Assembly (NCBI GenBank): GCA_028622995.1
Contig: JAJQJQ010000024.1
Coordinates: 2,170,001-2,234,000, forward strand
Length of the DNA stretch: 64,000 nucleotides
Direction: 5' to 3'
Source: Panagrolaimus kolymaensis
Lineage: Eukaryota > Nematoda > Chromadorea > Rhabditida > Panagrolaimidae
A program made the position numbers and the translations under genes. Shown one piece after another: positions 28,789 to 40,618 of the stretch (its first letter is position 1; each line of letters begins with the position of its first letter). Under the pieces are notes generated by a model. It was not told the DNA's origin. It saw nothing but the letters and a program-made list of their open reading frames with translations, and made no database searches.

Positions 28789-29968
28789 TTGCCTTGTAGT
28801 TAAATGATCCTTATTTTTGGTAAATAAAAAAAATATGTACGCGTTTATCTAAATTTCTGTCCTTTGGTTTTTGTTAAATACGTCCATATTTAGCTTATTT
28901 TTACTTTTAACCTTTTTTTCTATATCCTCTTATTACAGCCAAAAAAAATCACTTAAAATTTTCTATGTTCAAAAATAGCAGTAAAAAAACCAGAAATAAA
29001 AGCTGCTTTTAAAGTACATAGATTCTCCCTCAAAAAACACATACATAGTTTTTGCTTGCTTTTTCCATCCATTTCTATGGTAGTCGTTTTATTTTTGTTT
29101 GGAATAAAAAAGTAAAAAGTTTTTATAGTTTGGTAAATGCCATGATTATCTCTCTTTTTTTTTATTGAGAAAAGTACATATTTATTTTTTTATTATTTTT
29201 GAGTGATTACTTTTTTTTACCAATAAATATGTTTGATATTAAAAAAGCTCTCTGCTTGCATGCGCACTTTAATTTTAGTTTTACCCATTTTTTTGTGCGC
29301 GCACTTTTTTGCTTCTTCTCATAAATTTATAATTAATTAATTTTAAATTAATTCTTATTAAAACTTTTTTTAAAGTTTGGTCCCAAACATTTTTTATTTT
29401 TAAAAAGTACATAAAAACAAGAAAAAATGCTTGAGGCAAAATTTAAAAATATACGTATGTCAAACATAAAAATTAAACTTGTGGGCTATGACAGAAAAAA
29501 GGCCAAAGATAACATATTTTTTTCTCGTTCCGCTTTACGTGTTTTTTATTCAACTAATAATAAAAAAGTTGTTTAGCTTTTTTTATCCATCTGAAATTAA
29601 TTTATATGTCGACGTTTTTTTAAAATTTAATTTATCATTTTTTAGAGAAAAAAAAGGTTGTCTGTCTGAAAAACTGATAAAAAAGCAGCCTAATTAATTG
29701 CTGCTTGTAAATCCAAAGATCCGGTGAATACAAAAAAAAATTCTTCCTATTCTCATTATCACCACATATATAAATAGAATAATAACTTTTTGAAGTGGAT
29801 TAAAGAAAAAAATTTCATCCAAAAAAAATTGTAAAATTGTAGCAATATCGTGGTTTGGCTCTTAAAAGCAGCTTAATTCAAATACTTTTTTTATTTTGTT
29901 ACTATATTTTTATTTTTCGCAAATTTTTTTAAACTCCACAGAACTTTTTGAAATATTCCTTTAAAAAA
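28789..29968. other. Intergenic region upstream of a chemoreceptor gene
   Basis: No credible gene. AT-rich DNA with simple tracts. The 72-codon frame at 29479-29697 is Phe/Lys-rich low-complexity sequence and is not called. Confidence 0.5.
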
Positions 29969-31309
29969 ATGACAACATTTGAAAGTTACTCAAATTATGC
30001 GAATACCATAACCTTGTTACTATCATACCTAAATTTGCTATTAAACTATTTATTTCTATTTATTTTAATATTATTTATTGCATTTATAATTATTGAAGCA
30101 CTTTCTAAAACTTCTTCATCATCATCGCCATTAAAATTTAGTTATATTTCAATATTTATTATTGCATGTTCCACGCATGCTTTAGTATTTATTATAACAA
30201 AAATTAGTGAATCTTTTATAATTTCAACAAACAGCGGCCAAGAAAATTCTATTTCACAAATAAATATTATAGCTAAATGGTATCATTCATTTAATACGGG
30301 TTTTGCAAATTCTATGTTAACGCTAAATCAAATCACAGCTATGTTATTTACGGTTAAGTACCACACGATTTGGAAAAGTTATATTACAATTTTTGTTATA
30401 TTTTTAACTCTTATTTATCCTATTTTAATTAATCTTCCAACAATTAATCATTCATCTTCATGTTTTTTAAATTCTCTATCATCAGCATCAACGACAAATT
30501 GTAAAATTTTTTCATTTTCGATTAGCTCTCAATTAACTGCGTCCCTTCATACTTGCATCAACGCCATTTTTTCATTGCTACTTCTCATCGCTACAGTTTA
30601 CATAGTTCGAAAAAGAAATTATCAAAATTCAACCAAAATTGAATGCACAATATTATTTCAATCTTTTTATGGTTCAATTATGTTAGTAATTTATTCGTTG
30701 ATAACGATTATAGCCATAAATCGAATATACATCAAAGATTTTATTGGTTATAATTCTTTGAATGCTTTAGCAGATATGTTTCATACTTTTTATTATATTG
30801 TAATGTTACTTATTCTATTTGTAACGAAGTAAGTTGAAAAGAAAAAAAAGTTATGTATGGTAACTTGAGGCGATCGTGGGTTGTTGAGTTTAAAGCCGCC
30901 AATTCCCGGAGTTCCAAAAGAAGCAAAAAAATATTTTAACTCAAAGAAAATCTTCGGCTGTTAGCAAACTTGATTTCCTTTGGCTACTCTCTATTTACGA
31001 TTTCATTAACAAACATAAAAACTCTGTTTCAATGGTGATGGATATTTATTGGTTTTCGAAGAACCCATCTTTCTCCAAAAAATCTTTTAGTTTAAAGCTT
31101 GCAGCAAAATCTCCTCCTTTTTTTGCCCCAAAAACCCCATATTTCCTAAACAATATCAACTAATAATAAATTCATTAAATTTCAGCCCAACAATGAGAAA
31201 TAACTTCGCAGATTTTTATCATTTCCATATTTTCTGTGATGTTTATAAAGGTTTCTTCAAACCTAACAATGATTTCAAACCCATTGATGGTGGTGGTTGC
31301 AATGTTTAG
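29969..31309 (+). CDS. Serpentine 7TM chemoreceptor (Srg/Srv-like)
   Basis: Two exons, 29969-30828 and 31186-31309, joined in phase 2 across a GTAAGT...TTTCAG intron; 327 residues. Predicted membrane segments are roughly at residues 22-44, 58-78, 105-130, 138-157, 190-213, 230-250 and 264-286. The end of TM3 carries LNQITAMLF followed by an IW, matching the (N)RYTA...W pattern of nematode Srg/Srv receptors. TM7 is followed by NPTMRNNF at the splice junction and a cytoplasmic tail ending in CNV. Such receptors act in chemosensory neuron cilia through G proteins; the ligand is unknown. I chose the ATG at 29969. The first exon alone would end at a stop within the donor, so without the second exon the protein would lack its tail. 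Confidence 0.75.
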
Positions 31310-31659
31310 TACTTTTGTATTTCTTTATAAGTAGTTAGTTGTTGCAAGCTTTATGTTTTTGTTGAATAAACATTTTGAAAAATAATTAAAAAATTACGAT
31401 GAAATCTCTTTGAAAAACAAACACATTGAAACAAGCAAATAAAAAAAATGGATGATGATATTTCGAATATGCGCTTAAAAAACATTGTCTTAAAAGGAAT
31501 TTCCAGTAAAGTGGCATACTGTAAATTTTGTTCGCAAACTCGAATCAAAAAAATTTTATTCATCCACCTTTTTTCTTTCAAACGTTTTTACTTTTGATTG
31601 AAAGCTTTCATCAACAGCTTTTGTTTGCTTCACGTTTCTTCAGCAATTTTACATCGAAA

Positions 31660-32056
31660 ATGGTTCCAACTAAACCTGAGTAAGTTTCTTTTTTTTATGC
31701 TTCATCTCTTTTCATCTTTATATCGTTCTTTTTTTTTCAGAAGCTTGGTTAGCGCATGGGTCATAGGCTTTTGTGTTGGTCTTTTGCTCTTGATCCCAAT
31801 TCACCTCTTCTATGGACGAACACCAGATCAAAAAACTCTTGATGGAATATCCAATCAACTCAAAGAACTCAAGAACACCATGGTATCTCATGAAGGTCTT
31901 ATGGAAAATTTCAAGCAAAACATGGAAGATTATGAAGCTGTTTTGAAAGAAAAGGGTATAATCATTCATCACACGGTTAAAGAAGCTTATGAAACAGCTA
32001 AAGCTGGAGCTGAACGTGCTGCTCAATATGTTAAAGAAAAGTACGATGAACTTTAA
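31660..32056 (+). CDS. Small single-pass membrane protein with coiled-coil tail
   Basis: Two exons, 31660-31679 and 31741-32056 (phase 2); 111 residues. A very short N-terminus (MVPTKPE) leads into one hydrophobic segment (about residues 8-30, VSAWVIGFCVGLLLLIPIHL). A charged helical region with heptad-like spacing follows (LDGISNQLKELKNTM...), then an Ala/Glu/Lys-rich end. No signal peptide; it looks like an N-terminally anchored protein with a cytosolic or lumenal helical tail. A CTTCAG at 31638-31643, 17 bp before the ATG, is a plausible trans-splice site. AATAAA lies at about 32098, soon after the stop. I do not recognise the family. Confidence 0.75.
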
Positions 32057-32432
32057 TATTATTTTTTCTCTGTTTAATTTTATCACATTGTGATGTAAAT
32101 AAATATTCTTTTTTATCTTTTATGTATCTTTGGAATGTGTTTTGTGATCACTTGTTTTTTGTTGCTTTATGCGTTGATAGAAGGAAATGCATTATGTGAA
32201 AGGGAGATGATGATAAGAGGATGACTAATTGTATCAGGCGATTAGTAAAGGCTATGTGAACATGCTATTCACCCTCGACATTTTCACTAACAAAAAAAGT
32301 GTTAACAAACAAATAGCAAGTTTAACTCTTGTTAACTAATATTCACCAAAATGCTTTAGAAAAAACAAAAAATACAAATTCAATTAATCTTTATTTCAAT
32401 ACAATACAATGATGACAAATGATGCAATATTT

Positions 32433-33155
32433 TTAAGGTTTCGTACATTTTCCGAAGCAATCAGTACAAGATAAAATTACCATCATGATAGTTAGTACCA
32501 AACCAATCGAAATAATTAAAGCCGTGACAGTGTAAATGCACCATACAACTCGTTTGCTTTGATGTTGTTGAATATCAGCAAAACGTTTAATACGTTTAGG
32601 AACTTTTACCATTTCTTCATGATTTCCAGGATCCTTTCCACCAAGTTTTTGTTGTTGTTGTTCTTCACCAGCTTTGACTACCTTTTGTTCGATCTTTGTT
32701 GTTGTTGGTGGAGGAGGTTTTGACTAAAAAGAATCGAATGTAAACATATCAAAAAAATGTTAGATGAAGATACTTACCATAGCCTTGACATCTTTGGGAC
32801 TATTCTTTTCAATTATAGGTTTATCATCTTCCATGCTATCATCTTTTAAACTCTTTCGTTCACTTTCTTTATTTAATTCTTGTTCTTCAGTTGTTTGTGG
32901 AGCTTTAGGAGGTTGAGGCAATGCTGGAGGTTGTTGCTTTGGTTGTGGCGGTGGAGGTGCTTGTTGCTGTTGAGGTTTTGAAGAAGAAACAGGTTCAGCA
33001 GATGATTGTGGAGGAGCAGATGATGGTTGCTGTTGATGATTTGGAAGTTGAAAGTAATCATTTGGTGCAGGACTAATTAAAACAGCTGGAGAACGATCAG
33101 GTGCAGTAACGAATGCATCATTTGGAAGATTTTCATAATTGTTGTTGTTGGCCAT
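32433..33155 (-). CDS. Gln/Pro-rich protein with C-terminal membrane segment
   Basis: Two exons on the - strand, 33155-32778 and 32723-32433, phase 0; 222 residues. The N-terminal half is low complexity (Asn, Gln, Pro, Ser) with PPPPQP- and PPALPQPPKAP-type stretches that could bind SH3 or WW domains. The second exon has a basic stretch (VPKRIKRF) and then one hydrophobic segment near residues 185-210 (WCIYTVTALIISIGLVLTIM). It ends in a short Cys-containing tail (CTDCFGKCTKP). The topology is tail-anchor-like or type II. A poly(A) signal (AATAAA on the - strand) lies at about 32390. It converges with the + strand gene ending at 32056. Function unknown. Confidence 0.8.
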
Positions 33156-34084
33156 ATTTTCTATTAGTTGAAGGTTGAAGTTGTTGAGAGATCAGATTAG
33201 TTTAGTTCAAAATTGATGAGAGAGCGAGCAAGAGAAAAACAGCCGATTTCAATCACCAATGAAAAGGTTAGAATGATTTGAATTTCAAACTTTTGAAAGG
33301 ATGACTTCAAAATGAATGAGAAAAAATAAATTTGCATAATTTTCATATTTTCATGGGAAACGATTCTGCGGAAACATTTTTTTTGTTGCAAAAACGAAGA
33401 ATGCTTATTTTACTCGATCGAACAGACATCAACCAAATTTCGGAGATTGCTTAGAATTCTATGGTTTACATATTTTTTCGAGAAAGAACTTCCAATTTCC
33501 ATTTTTTCCTAACAAAACTTAATATTGTTTTTTCCAATAATCCTTTTTTACATATTTTCTAAATTTTCCGAAGAAGGGAAAAAAGCGTACCATACTTTAA
33601 AGAGAACATTTATAAAATATATCGGTCTCTTAACTGGTCATATACAGCCGACAGGTTGGCACCAATTTTTTTCCAAAAAAATAAATAAAAGGAAATAAAG
33701 TAAGAAATAACACAGTCAAATTTTTTTCCCAACACCATTGAACATATAAATCGGTTGCATTTCCTTCCATCTTACATAACTAAAATCATAGTTGGTGCTG
33801 CTGATAAGAAGAAGAAAAAATGAGGGCGGAGAAAAAACAGACTGCTTTTCCGTTTCATTACCCTTTACTAGTAATTTAAAAAATATTTTACTGATAAGCA
33901 AAAAAAAAGATGACTCGACATTCATTCTTTATAAATAATGAGTCTGTTTTATGTTTTCTTTCTTTAAAATTTCTAAATTATGTTTTTGCTTTAATTTTTT
34001 TTCTTTTTTTTTTTCTGCAAAACTTTTAAGCCTCTCTTTTATCCCAAAGCTTTCAATCATACAGTTTTTGTATCTCAAAAACTT

Positions 34085-34630
34085 ATGTTTACCAAGCAAT
34101 TTTCAAATTTATCATCTCCATCATCCCAAGGAATAGTAAATTCATGCTTTACAAAATCGTTAAATCCTGAATTTACTATATTTATTTCAAAAGAAGAAGA
34201 AAAAAAGAAAATAAAGAGACAAAAAAATAATGAAGCGGTTAAAAAATGTCGAGAAAATCGTCGAATGGAAGAAAAACAAATGATTGAAAGTTTAGAAAAT
34301 CAAAGGAAAATTAATGATGAATTAGAAAGGTTTGTTTAAAGTTTAAACAAAATAAATTTGAGGAAAGCTTCTCAAATTTTTGAGGTATACACTTTTTATG
34401 TTTTGAAAATTTGCTGGTTATTGATCCACTTTCGACCTTAGATTCCTAATTTTTTAAGAAATGCATTTTTGAATATCCAAAATTAGAGGCAACTCAAAAA
34501 CTAAGAAAAATTTAATGGCCTATGTAATTTTTTTAGAACGTTCGAAAGAGAAGCAATTGAAGCACAAATAATTGCACAAATTGCTCCACTTTGTAATTCA
34601 TCAAAACAAAATGTGCTAAATGGAAGGTGA
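34085..34630 (+). CDS. Short bZIP transcription factor, C/EBP-like
   Basis: Exons 34085-34329 and 34537-34630, phase 2; 112 residues. A Ser-rich N-terminus is followed by a basic region, KIKRQKNNEAVKKCRENRR. This matches the C/EBP-type basic region pattern RxxNNxAVxKxR that contacts DNA. A leucine-zipper-like helix follows (MIESLENQRKINDELERTFE). The protein is short, as in C/EBP-gamma/CEBP-2-type partners that lack an activation domain and act by heterodimerising; that parallel is inference. The zipper is short, with few perfect leucine heptads. Nuclear location is expected. No trans-splice acceptor was seen close upstream. Confidence 0.7.
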
Positions 34631-36096
34631 AATAATTATAATATGTTTTAATTTTTGTACATATATTTAATTGCTTTAAAAATAATAAACGGTTATTATC
34701 CTTTATAAAAATGCCTATTATGTGTATTAAATTTAAAAAGGATTACTGTAGCTTCGTTTTAGTTTTTTTTAGGGAAAATTAAAGAATGTTGTTTTTTTTG
34801 TTCAAGTTTATGGTATTTCTGGCTTTCAAATATATTTTGGAAGTATCGCGTTCAATCCGACGACGGCTGAATTTATTTTTATTTACAAAACCTATTTTTA
34901 TTTTGTTTTTGCCAACTCATTTTTTTACGTAACAATTTGAAATAATTTTGTAATAATCAATTTCTGTCGTCCGTGAGTTGTGTCATCATTCCATCTTTCT
35001 TCTTTTATATATATTTTATCAAGAAAAGAAAAAAAATTACAGTCATTTCTTTCAATATAAATATACCTTTTTTTCTTGTTGGATTTAATGTTCTCTTTGA
35101 TGATTTCTTTCTGTGGGAAATATTGATAAGATTTTTTCACAACAACAACGATGAAGGGAAGAAGGAAAAACCGATGAACGGAAGAATTATTATCGGAAAA
35201 ACTTTGCTTTGCTTTAATGGTGTTGCCATCTTGTGATTTTCTTGATTTTCTTCTTCTTCGTGTTTGTTGTTTACTTGCAAAATTTTCAACATAATATTGT
35301 TTAACTAAAATGCTTTATTTTTTTACTAAATAGAGAAAGATAAAAAAATACACATGAGCTTTTAATGATGGATTTTAACATTAAAGTTTAAGAGAGCAAT
35401 AATAATACTTCACCCATAAAAAGTTATTGGAATCTTTCAAGTTTTAGCTTATGACTAACAATCATTGTAGCAGTTAACATCCCACGAAAGTGAGGTACCA
35501 AAAGCTTATAAAATGGAAAAGGAAAAGATTTCATCATCACTCATGGAGCTTTTTAAATATGAGCCTTTCGAAATCGCTACTTCCCTTTTTGGTTGTTTCA
35601 TTTTTATTTATTGAAATGTAAATAAAACGTATTAATAATAAAATCATTGGAAAATATAAAAAATAACCAATATATACCAAGCATCCTAAATCTTCCGTAA
35701 AAATAAAAGCATTTTTAATTATGTACGTGCTTTTTAGCTATAGCTTTTTCCCATACCAAGCAACTAAACAAGCAAGACAACAAACATCCCAAATGCAACA
35801 TCAGAGCATCATTTAGCCAAACCCACGCGGAGAAAAAAAAGCGGGAAGCAAACTTTCAAAGCAAAAACAAAATCGAAGTTATTTTTATTCCTTCGCTTGC
35901 TTCGCTGCTGGCTGCATTTTTTTTTTATTTTTTTCTAATCGAAGTGGTTTGGTCTTTTTTTTGTTCGTTCTAAATCAAAAAAAAAAGAATAACATCATCA
36001 ACAACAACAATATTTTGATTGTTTCAAACTTTATATTGTATTATTATTTTATTCTTGATACATCAACAACACTGATTCCACGAAGATTAGAAGAAT
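34631..36096. other. Intergenic region between bZIP and TACC genes
   Basis: I see no supported gene. The open frames here, for example 34925-35236 on both strands, are low-complexity and overlap each other. GC-containing stretches just before 36097 (CAACAACAAC-type) probably belong to the TACC 5' region. Confidence 0.5.
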
Positions 36097-37476
36097 ATGT
36101 CAAAAGCTTTAAATACAACTTTTACTAAAGAAGATGGAAAACCAACGGAAGAAAATTTAAATCGAACGTTTACAAAAGATGATGAACAACAGTAAGTTTT
36201 ATTTTTAACATGTGACTTTGAATTTAACTTTTTGTTATATTTTTTAGAGATCGAACTAAAACAATGGTGATTGCAAAGAATCGTTCACGTCCAAACCTTC
36301 CTGAATCTATGACTGGTGGAGCAGATGAAAATGATCCAACTCAACAACAGTGAGTTTTATCCATTGTGCTTCTGCTTTAATGGTGCTTCCTTACATAAAC
36401 GACTTCCAAACAACAATAGCATGGTGTCCTTAGTTATGTATATCTTTATTGTTGAAAAAACTTATGACTTGAAATGTTAAACTTTTTACGTAGCACCTTC
36501 TCCATTTGAACTTTTTGCTTATATATATTATATGTTCTTCTTTTTTCAGTTTGAACCATTCAAGAGAACGTCATCATGTTCGTCGTGGAACTGTAACCGT
36601 CAATGAAAATCCTCTGGGAAGTGAAGTTGCAAATTTACTAAATGAAATAGCTGATACAAAGCCTGATGACTTTCTTGTTGCTGTTCAAAGAAAAATGACA
36701 CAATATTTAACCGATAAAGAAAAGCACTGGAAAGAAGAAGCAGTAAAGGTAATAGCTTGCACTGTTGGAGAAGTTTATTATATTCTCGTTTTATAGAATC
36801 AAAGAAAAACCACAGCTTTGTATGAAATGAAGCTTGCTAAAGCTCAAATTCAAGGATCGGCTTTACATTCATCAGTAAAGACACCATTATCTGGTCCTGG
36901 ACGTTCACTTTCTCCTGATCAACCTATTGAACAAATTATGCAAGAAAGAGATCAATATCGAGATCAAGCAATGGCTAATGTCAAAACTCTTGGTGAAATA
37001 ATCAAACAACAAGAATCATTTATGGAAAAAGAAAAATACTATCAACATGTTTGTTTCTATCTTTCCTTTTATCATCATCCTCTAAATGCTACGTTTCAGT
37101 GTGTTACTCAATATCGTGATGAACAACATAATGCTGCTGAAGTTATAACCAAACTTCATGAAAGATTTCGTGAACTTCAAATTGAAGCTGAACAAAGAAT
37201 CAAAGAGTAAGCTCATTCCAACCTAAAGCATTGTTATTTATTTCTTTAATTTTCAGAGCAAACGATGAAATTGTAAGACTTCACAAGCAGCATGACGATG
37301 ATACAGTTGCTTTACGATTCAAATATCGACAACAAGAGATGAAAATAAAATCACTTGAAACTCAAGTTGAATCCCTCAAAATTGAACGTCAAGAACTTTT
37401 GGATATGTGTGATGATTTGGTTGCAAGATCTGAACAAGCTAATGATAACACTGCTACTGTTGCCGCTGATTATTAA
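36097..37476 (+). CDS. tac-1: TACC-domain centrosomal/microtubule protein
   Basis: Six exons: 36097-36191, 36248-36349, 36550-36748, 36797-37048, 37100-37206, 37257-37476; 324 residues. The N-terminus is short and polar with two copies of an (N)TTFTKxD-like phrase. The C-terminal ~130 residues form a long coiled coil that matches the TACC family. Diagnostic phrases are YRDEQHNAAEVITKLHERF, EANDEIVRLHKQ, QEMKIKSLETQVESLK and the closing LLDMCDDLVAR. TACC proteins recruit XMAP215/ZYG-9 to centrosomes and stabilise astral and spindle microtubules. The C. elegans protein is somewhat shorter. The 51 bp intron at 37049-37099 is a multiple of three without stops, so retention would insert 17 residues. 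Intron sizes are otherwise 48-200 bp. Confidence 0.88.
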
Positions 37477-38017
37477 AAGAAAAAAATTGAAAAGAAGCTT
37501 TAATGATGGTTTGATGTCTAAACTTATGATCTCTCCTCTATTTATTCATTTTTTGTGAATTATTATTATGTATGTATGTATTCGCTTTGTAATTATATTC
37601 TTTGCTTGTTTTCACTTTCCTCCTTTTTTTTCTTTTGTGATTCGGTTTACCTATTATTGTTTTGTTGTTGCATAACTTCTTATATTCCACGGGATTTTTA
37701 CTATGTTTTCTGATTATTTCTGCTTGTTTTATCGGGATTTTGAAAGGTTAAATAAATAATATTTTATCTGTGTTTGTGAGACGATAGGAATTTCAGCGAA
37801 AAAAAAAAATTAGTGAAAGTTTACAATCTTAGAAAAGTGGTTCACCCAGAAGATAGCTATCGATTCACTTGCCTTTCATCAATTATCCATCAGAACAAAT
37901 GCGCATTCAATAAAGGAATTATGGTAAAGCGAGTATGTAATTTCTTTGTAAACAATTATGTAACTTTGAAAAGCTAATTTGTGAAGAGTCAAAACTACTA
38001 ATTTTTTTGTTTCTCTT

Positions 38018-38517
38018 GTTAAAGGGAGTGTCTCAGCTAGGGTTGTCAAAAAAGATTTCCCGGGAAATTTCCCGGGAAATTTCCCAGGAATTTCTCGGGA
38101 ATTTCCCGATTTTTGCTGGGAAATTTCCCGCTACAAACCCTTACAAAGTTTCACAAAGTCTAACAAAGTCTTACAAAAGTTGCTATAACTTTGTTAAACT
38201 TTGTAAGACTTTGTGAAGGTTTGTAGCGGGAAAATTTCCCCATTTTCCCATTTCCCGGGAAATTCGACAACCCTAGTCTCAGCAAACGAGAAAACTTTTC
38301 TACAGCGGGTGTTCCTAGCCCGAAAGTTTCATTGTCTCAAAAGCTTACAAAGTGCTACCAATTTTTGTAGCTTTTTGTAGCATTTTGAGAAAAAAAAACA
38401 AAGTGCTACAAAAAATTTGAAGCTCTTTGTAAACTTTTGAGACAATGAAAAAAAACTTTCGGGCTAGGAACACCCGCTGTAAGGAGTTTTCTCGTTTGCT
38501 GAGACACTCCCTTTAAC
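38018..38517. mobile_element. Outer foldback MITE interrupted by a second element
   Basis: The ends are complementary: GTTAAAGGGAGTGTCTCAGC at the left and its reverse complement at the right end, 38498-38517. After the inserted element is removed (next entry), the arms continue through CAAACGAGAAAAC and AGCGGGTGTTCCTAGCCCGA, paired with 38457-38500. The TTAA or TA at each tip could be the target duplication (piggyBac- or Tc1-like), but it lies inside the palindrome and cannot be decided. No coding capacity. Confidence 0.85.
38038..38275. mobile_element. hAT-like MITE inserted inside the 38 kb foldback
   Basis: A 238 bp element beginning TAGGGTTGTC and ending GACAACCCTA. It is flanked by the exact 8 bp duplication GTCTCAGC at 38030-38037 and 38276-38283. 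The flanking copies are the host element's own terminal sequence, so this insertion is younger than the outer element. Internally it has GGGAAATTTCCC runs and ACAAAGT-type short repeats that fold back. Confidence 0.93.
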
Positions 38518-38916
38518 GAAATTTATTATCATTGAAATTGGATTTCGAGCACAAGCACCATCTCTGCAAAAATGCATATATTGCACAAGTTTTAGGATCT
38601 TTGTTTGTGTTTGAAAAAAGGTATATTTTACAACGAAAGGGATCTTTCTCGCTCGATTGCTGCTGCTCCTCTTTTTTTCGACCATGTTTTTTTGAATCGC
38701 TGAATCGAAGTATTTGCCTTCTCTTTATTACTAAGTAGTTGTTTTTACCATTTGATTGATTTTTTGGTTCCGCAATTTCTAAGGCTTCGCGTTTTTTTTA
38801 AACTTTTAATCAACAACCGCCGTGTCTTGTTTTATCGTATTATGTGTATGCTTTCATTTGTCTAAACTCCATTTTTTCAGGTCCATATCTTCTTTGATCG
38901 ATTACAAAAAAGAAAA

Positions 38917-39708
38917 ATGTCAAAAGAAAAGCCACCAAAAAAATCATTATTTTCTCGTATTGGTGGTAAATTTTTTCCTCTATTTTCTTCAATGCTTTAC
39001 TAACATATTTCTTATTTTTAGTTCGTGATCGATCATTTAGTGAACGTGCTGGATCGGAAGCTGTTCCATTGAAGGAAAGAAATTTATCATTGAGTGAAAA
39101 TGAATACAATCAAGGACCTCCAACTTATGCAACGTTGATGAAACAAGAACAGCAACAATCATCTCAAGAACAACCACCACCTCAGCAATATCATCAACCG
39201 CCATATCCTCAGCAACAACAATATCAACCTCCACCTCAACATTATCATCAACCACAAGGAATGCCAATGTACCAGTATCATCCAGTTATGCAACAAGCTC
39301 CACCACAACCAATCATCATGAATCAAAGTATGTTTTTTGTTTTGGTTTGTTTACTTATTAGCTATCGTTGTTGGATCATCCTATAGTTTTGACGTATTCC
39401 ATTTAATCATTACTTTCATTTTAGTGGCTCCGCCAACTGCTGCTGCTTCGCAACCAACAAACATCATAATCAATGCTAATGGTGGTGGTGGAAGAAATAA
39501 TCATAATGGTGCTGCTGCTGTTCTTGGTGGTTTTGAATGTCCATTTTGTCATATGGGCGTTATGAAAAAACGACGCAATCCTTTGATGAAACTATTCATA
39601 TTGATTATTGCAATTGTTACTTTTCCATTTGGTCTACTTGCTTGTGTATTATGTTTCTGTCCTTGTGCATATCAATCTCAATGCACCACGTGCAAAAAGA
39701 AGATTTAA
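38917..39708 (+). CDS. BRI3/LITAF-like Cys-rich membrane protein
   Basis: Exons 38917-38965, 39022-39327 and 39425-39708; 212 residues. The N-terminal two thirds is basic, then Gln/Pro-rich (QQQYQPPPQHYHQPQG) with a PPTY motif that could recruit WW-domain ubiquitin ligases. The C-terminus is CPFC, about 15 residues, a hydrophobic segment (LFILIIAIVTFPFGLLACVL), a Cys cluster and CTTC. Paired CxxC motifs flanking a membrane-inserted hydrophobic stretch are the signature of the BRI3/LITAF group, which acts on late endosome and lysosome membranes. TTTTTTCAG ending at 38880 is a good candidate trans-splice acceptor 36 bp before the ATG. Choice between BRI3 and LITAF families is uncertain. Confidence 0.8.
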
Positions 39709-39924
39709 CTTTTGCTAATTTTTAACATTGTATTTTTGTATTGTATATTTTCTTGTACATATTTGTTTTTGATTTATAATTGTAAAAAATAAATGATTCA
39801 TTAACTGTCTGTAAACTTTCAGGTTGAAAAAGATTAGCTATTTGAAGGGTTGTTATAAAGCAGTTTAATGGAATCAGTAAGGTTGTTGATAGTGGCAATG
39901 AGAGAAGTGTTTGGTGCTAAAATA

Positions 39925-40036
39925 TTATTGAACAGTTGTAGAAAATCGTGAAATAATAAAGGTTGCAGATTTATGTGGACTGATTCCGCTTCTTTTGATT
40001 CCATAAAAATGAAGATAATCTCGACAAACTCGAGCA
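39925..40036 (-). pseudogene. Orphan duplicate of a chemoreceptor last exon
   Basis: This 112 bp segment matches the last exon (41571-41682, - strand) of the neighbouring 7TM receptor gene, with its TTTTTAG acceptor and the same TAA stop. Flanking identity extends over about 39880-40045. It would encode nearly the same tail (RDYLHFYGIKRSG...FSTTVQ), with one Arg changed to Cys. It lies 1.5 kb beyond the real exon, downstream in the direction of transcription, so it could be an alternative terminal exon. No other receptor exons lie nearby. Most likely a local duplication split from its gene by repeat insertion. Confidence 0.8.
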
Positions 40037-40255
40037 CTAAAAAAAGAGAGATTTTAATAAAGTGTTACAAATCTGTGTTGTACTGGATATTGGTTTATCA
40101 AATAAGATACTTGATAGTGAGCTCTCTAACCACGTCAAGGTTTCCAGCTTCTAGAGAGTTTGGTTTTTTAAACAGGGAACCAATGCTTGTGCAAAAAAAC
40201 CCCTAATGGATTGGAGGGATTTACATTCAAAAACCTCCGCACCATCGAGAATGGT

Positions 40256-40465
40256 TCAGGTGTAATTTACATTCAAAAAACACCCTAACCGAAAGAAAAA
40301 AGATGGCTCGGGTGTAATTTACATTCAAAAAACACCCTAACCGAAAGAAAAAAGATGGCTCGGGTGTAATTTACATTCAAAAAACACCCTAACCGAAAGA
40401 AAAAAGATGGCTCGGGTGTAATTTACAGTCAAAAAACACCCTAACCGAAAGAAAAAAAGATGGAG
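40256..40465. repeat. 52 bp tandem repeat, about four copies
   Basis: The unit contains GGTGTAATTTACATTCAAAA, then ACACCCTAACCGAAAG and an A-rich end with GATGGCTC. Copies begin every 52 bp and are almost identical. A degenerate partial copy lies at about 40204-40255. No spacers differ between copies, so it is a satellite-like array, not a CRISPR. Confidence 0.92.
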
Positions 40466-40618
40466 AATGTTTTTTTTTTGTTGTTTGGTTTACGGTCCAC
40501 ACCTTTGGTTTCTGGTCCACACCAAAAGAAAAAAAAACTTACATTCATAATCAACCATCATCATCCGTCTTAGGCAGCATACAGGAGTTGGGAGGGATTT
40601 AGGGTTGTCGAATTATTC

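Noticed and set aside
31598..31659. N-terminal extension of the small membrane protein
   Set aside because: The frame runs through the 31680-31740 intron. The ATG at 31660 with a GTAAGT/TTTCAG intron gives a cleaner protein and leaves a trans-splice site just upstream.
40256..40465. CRISPR-like array
   Set aside because: Units are directly abutting and identical, with no unique spacers, in a eukaryotic genome.
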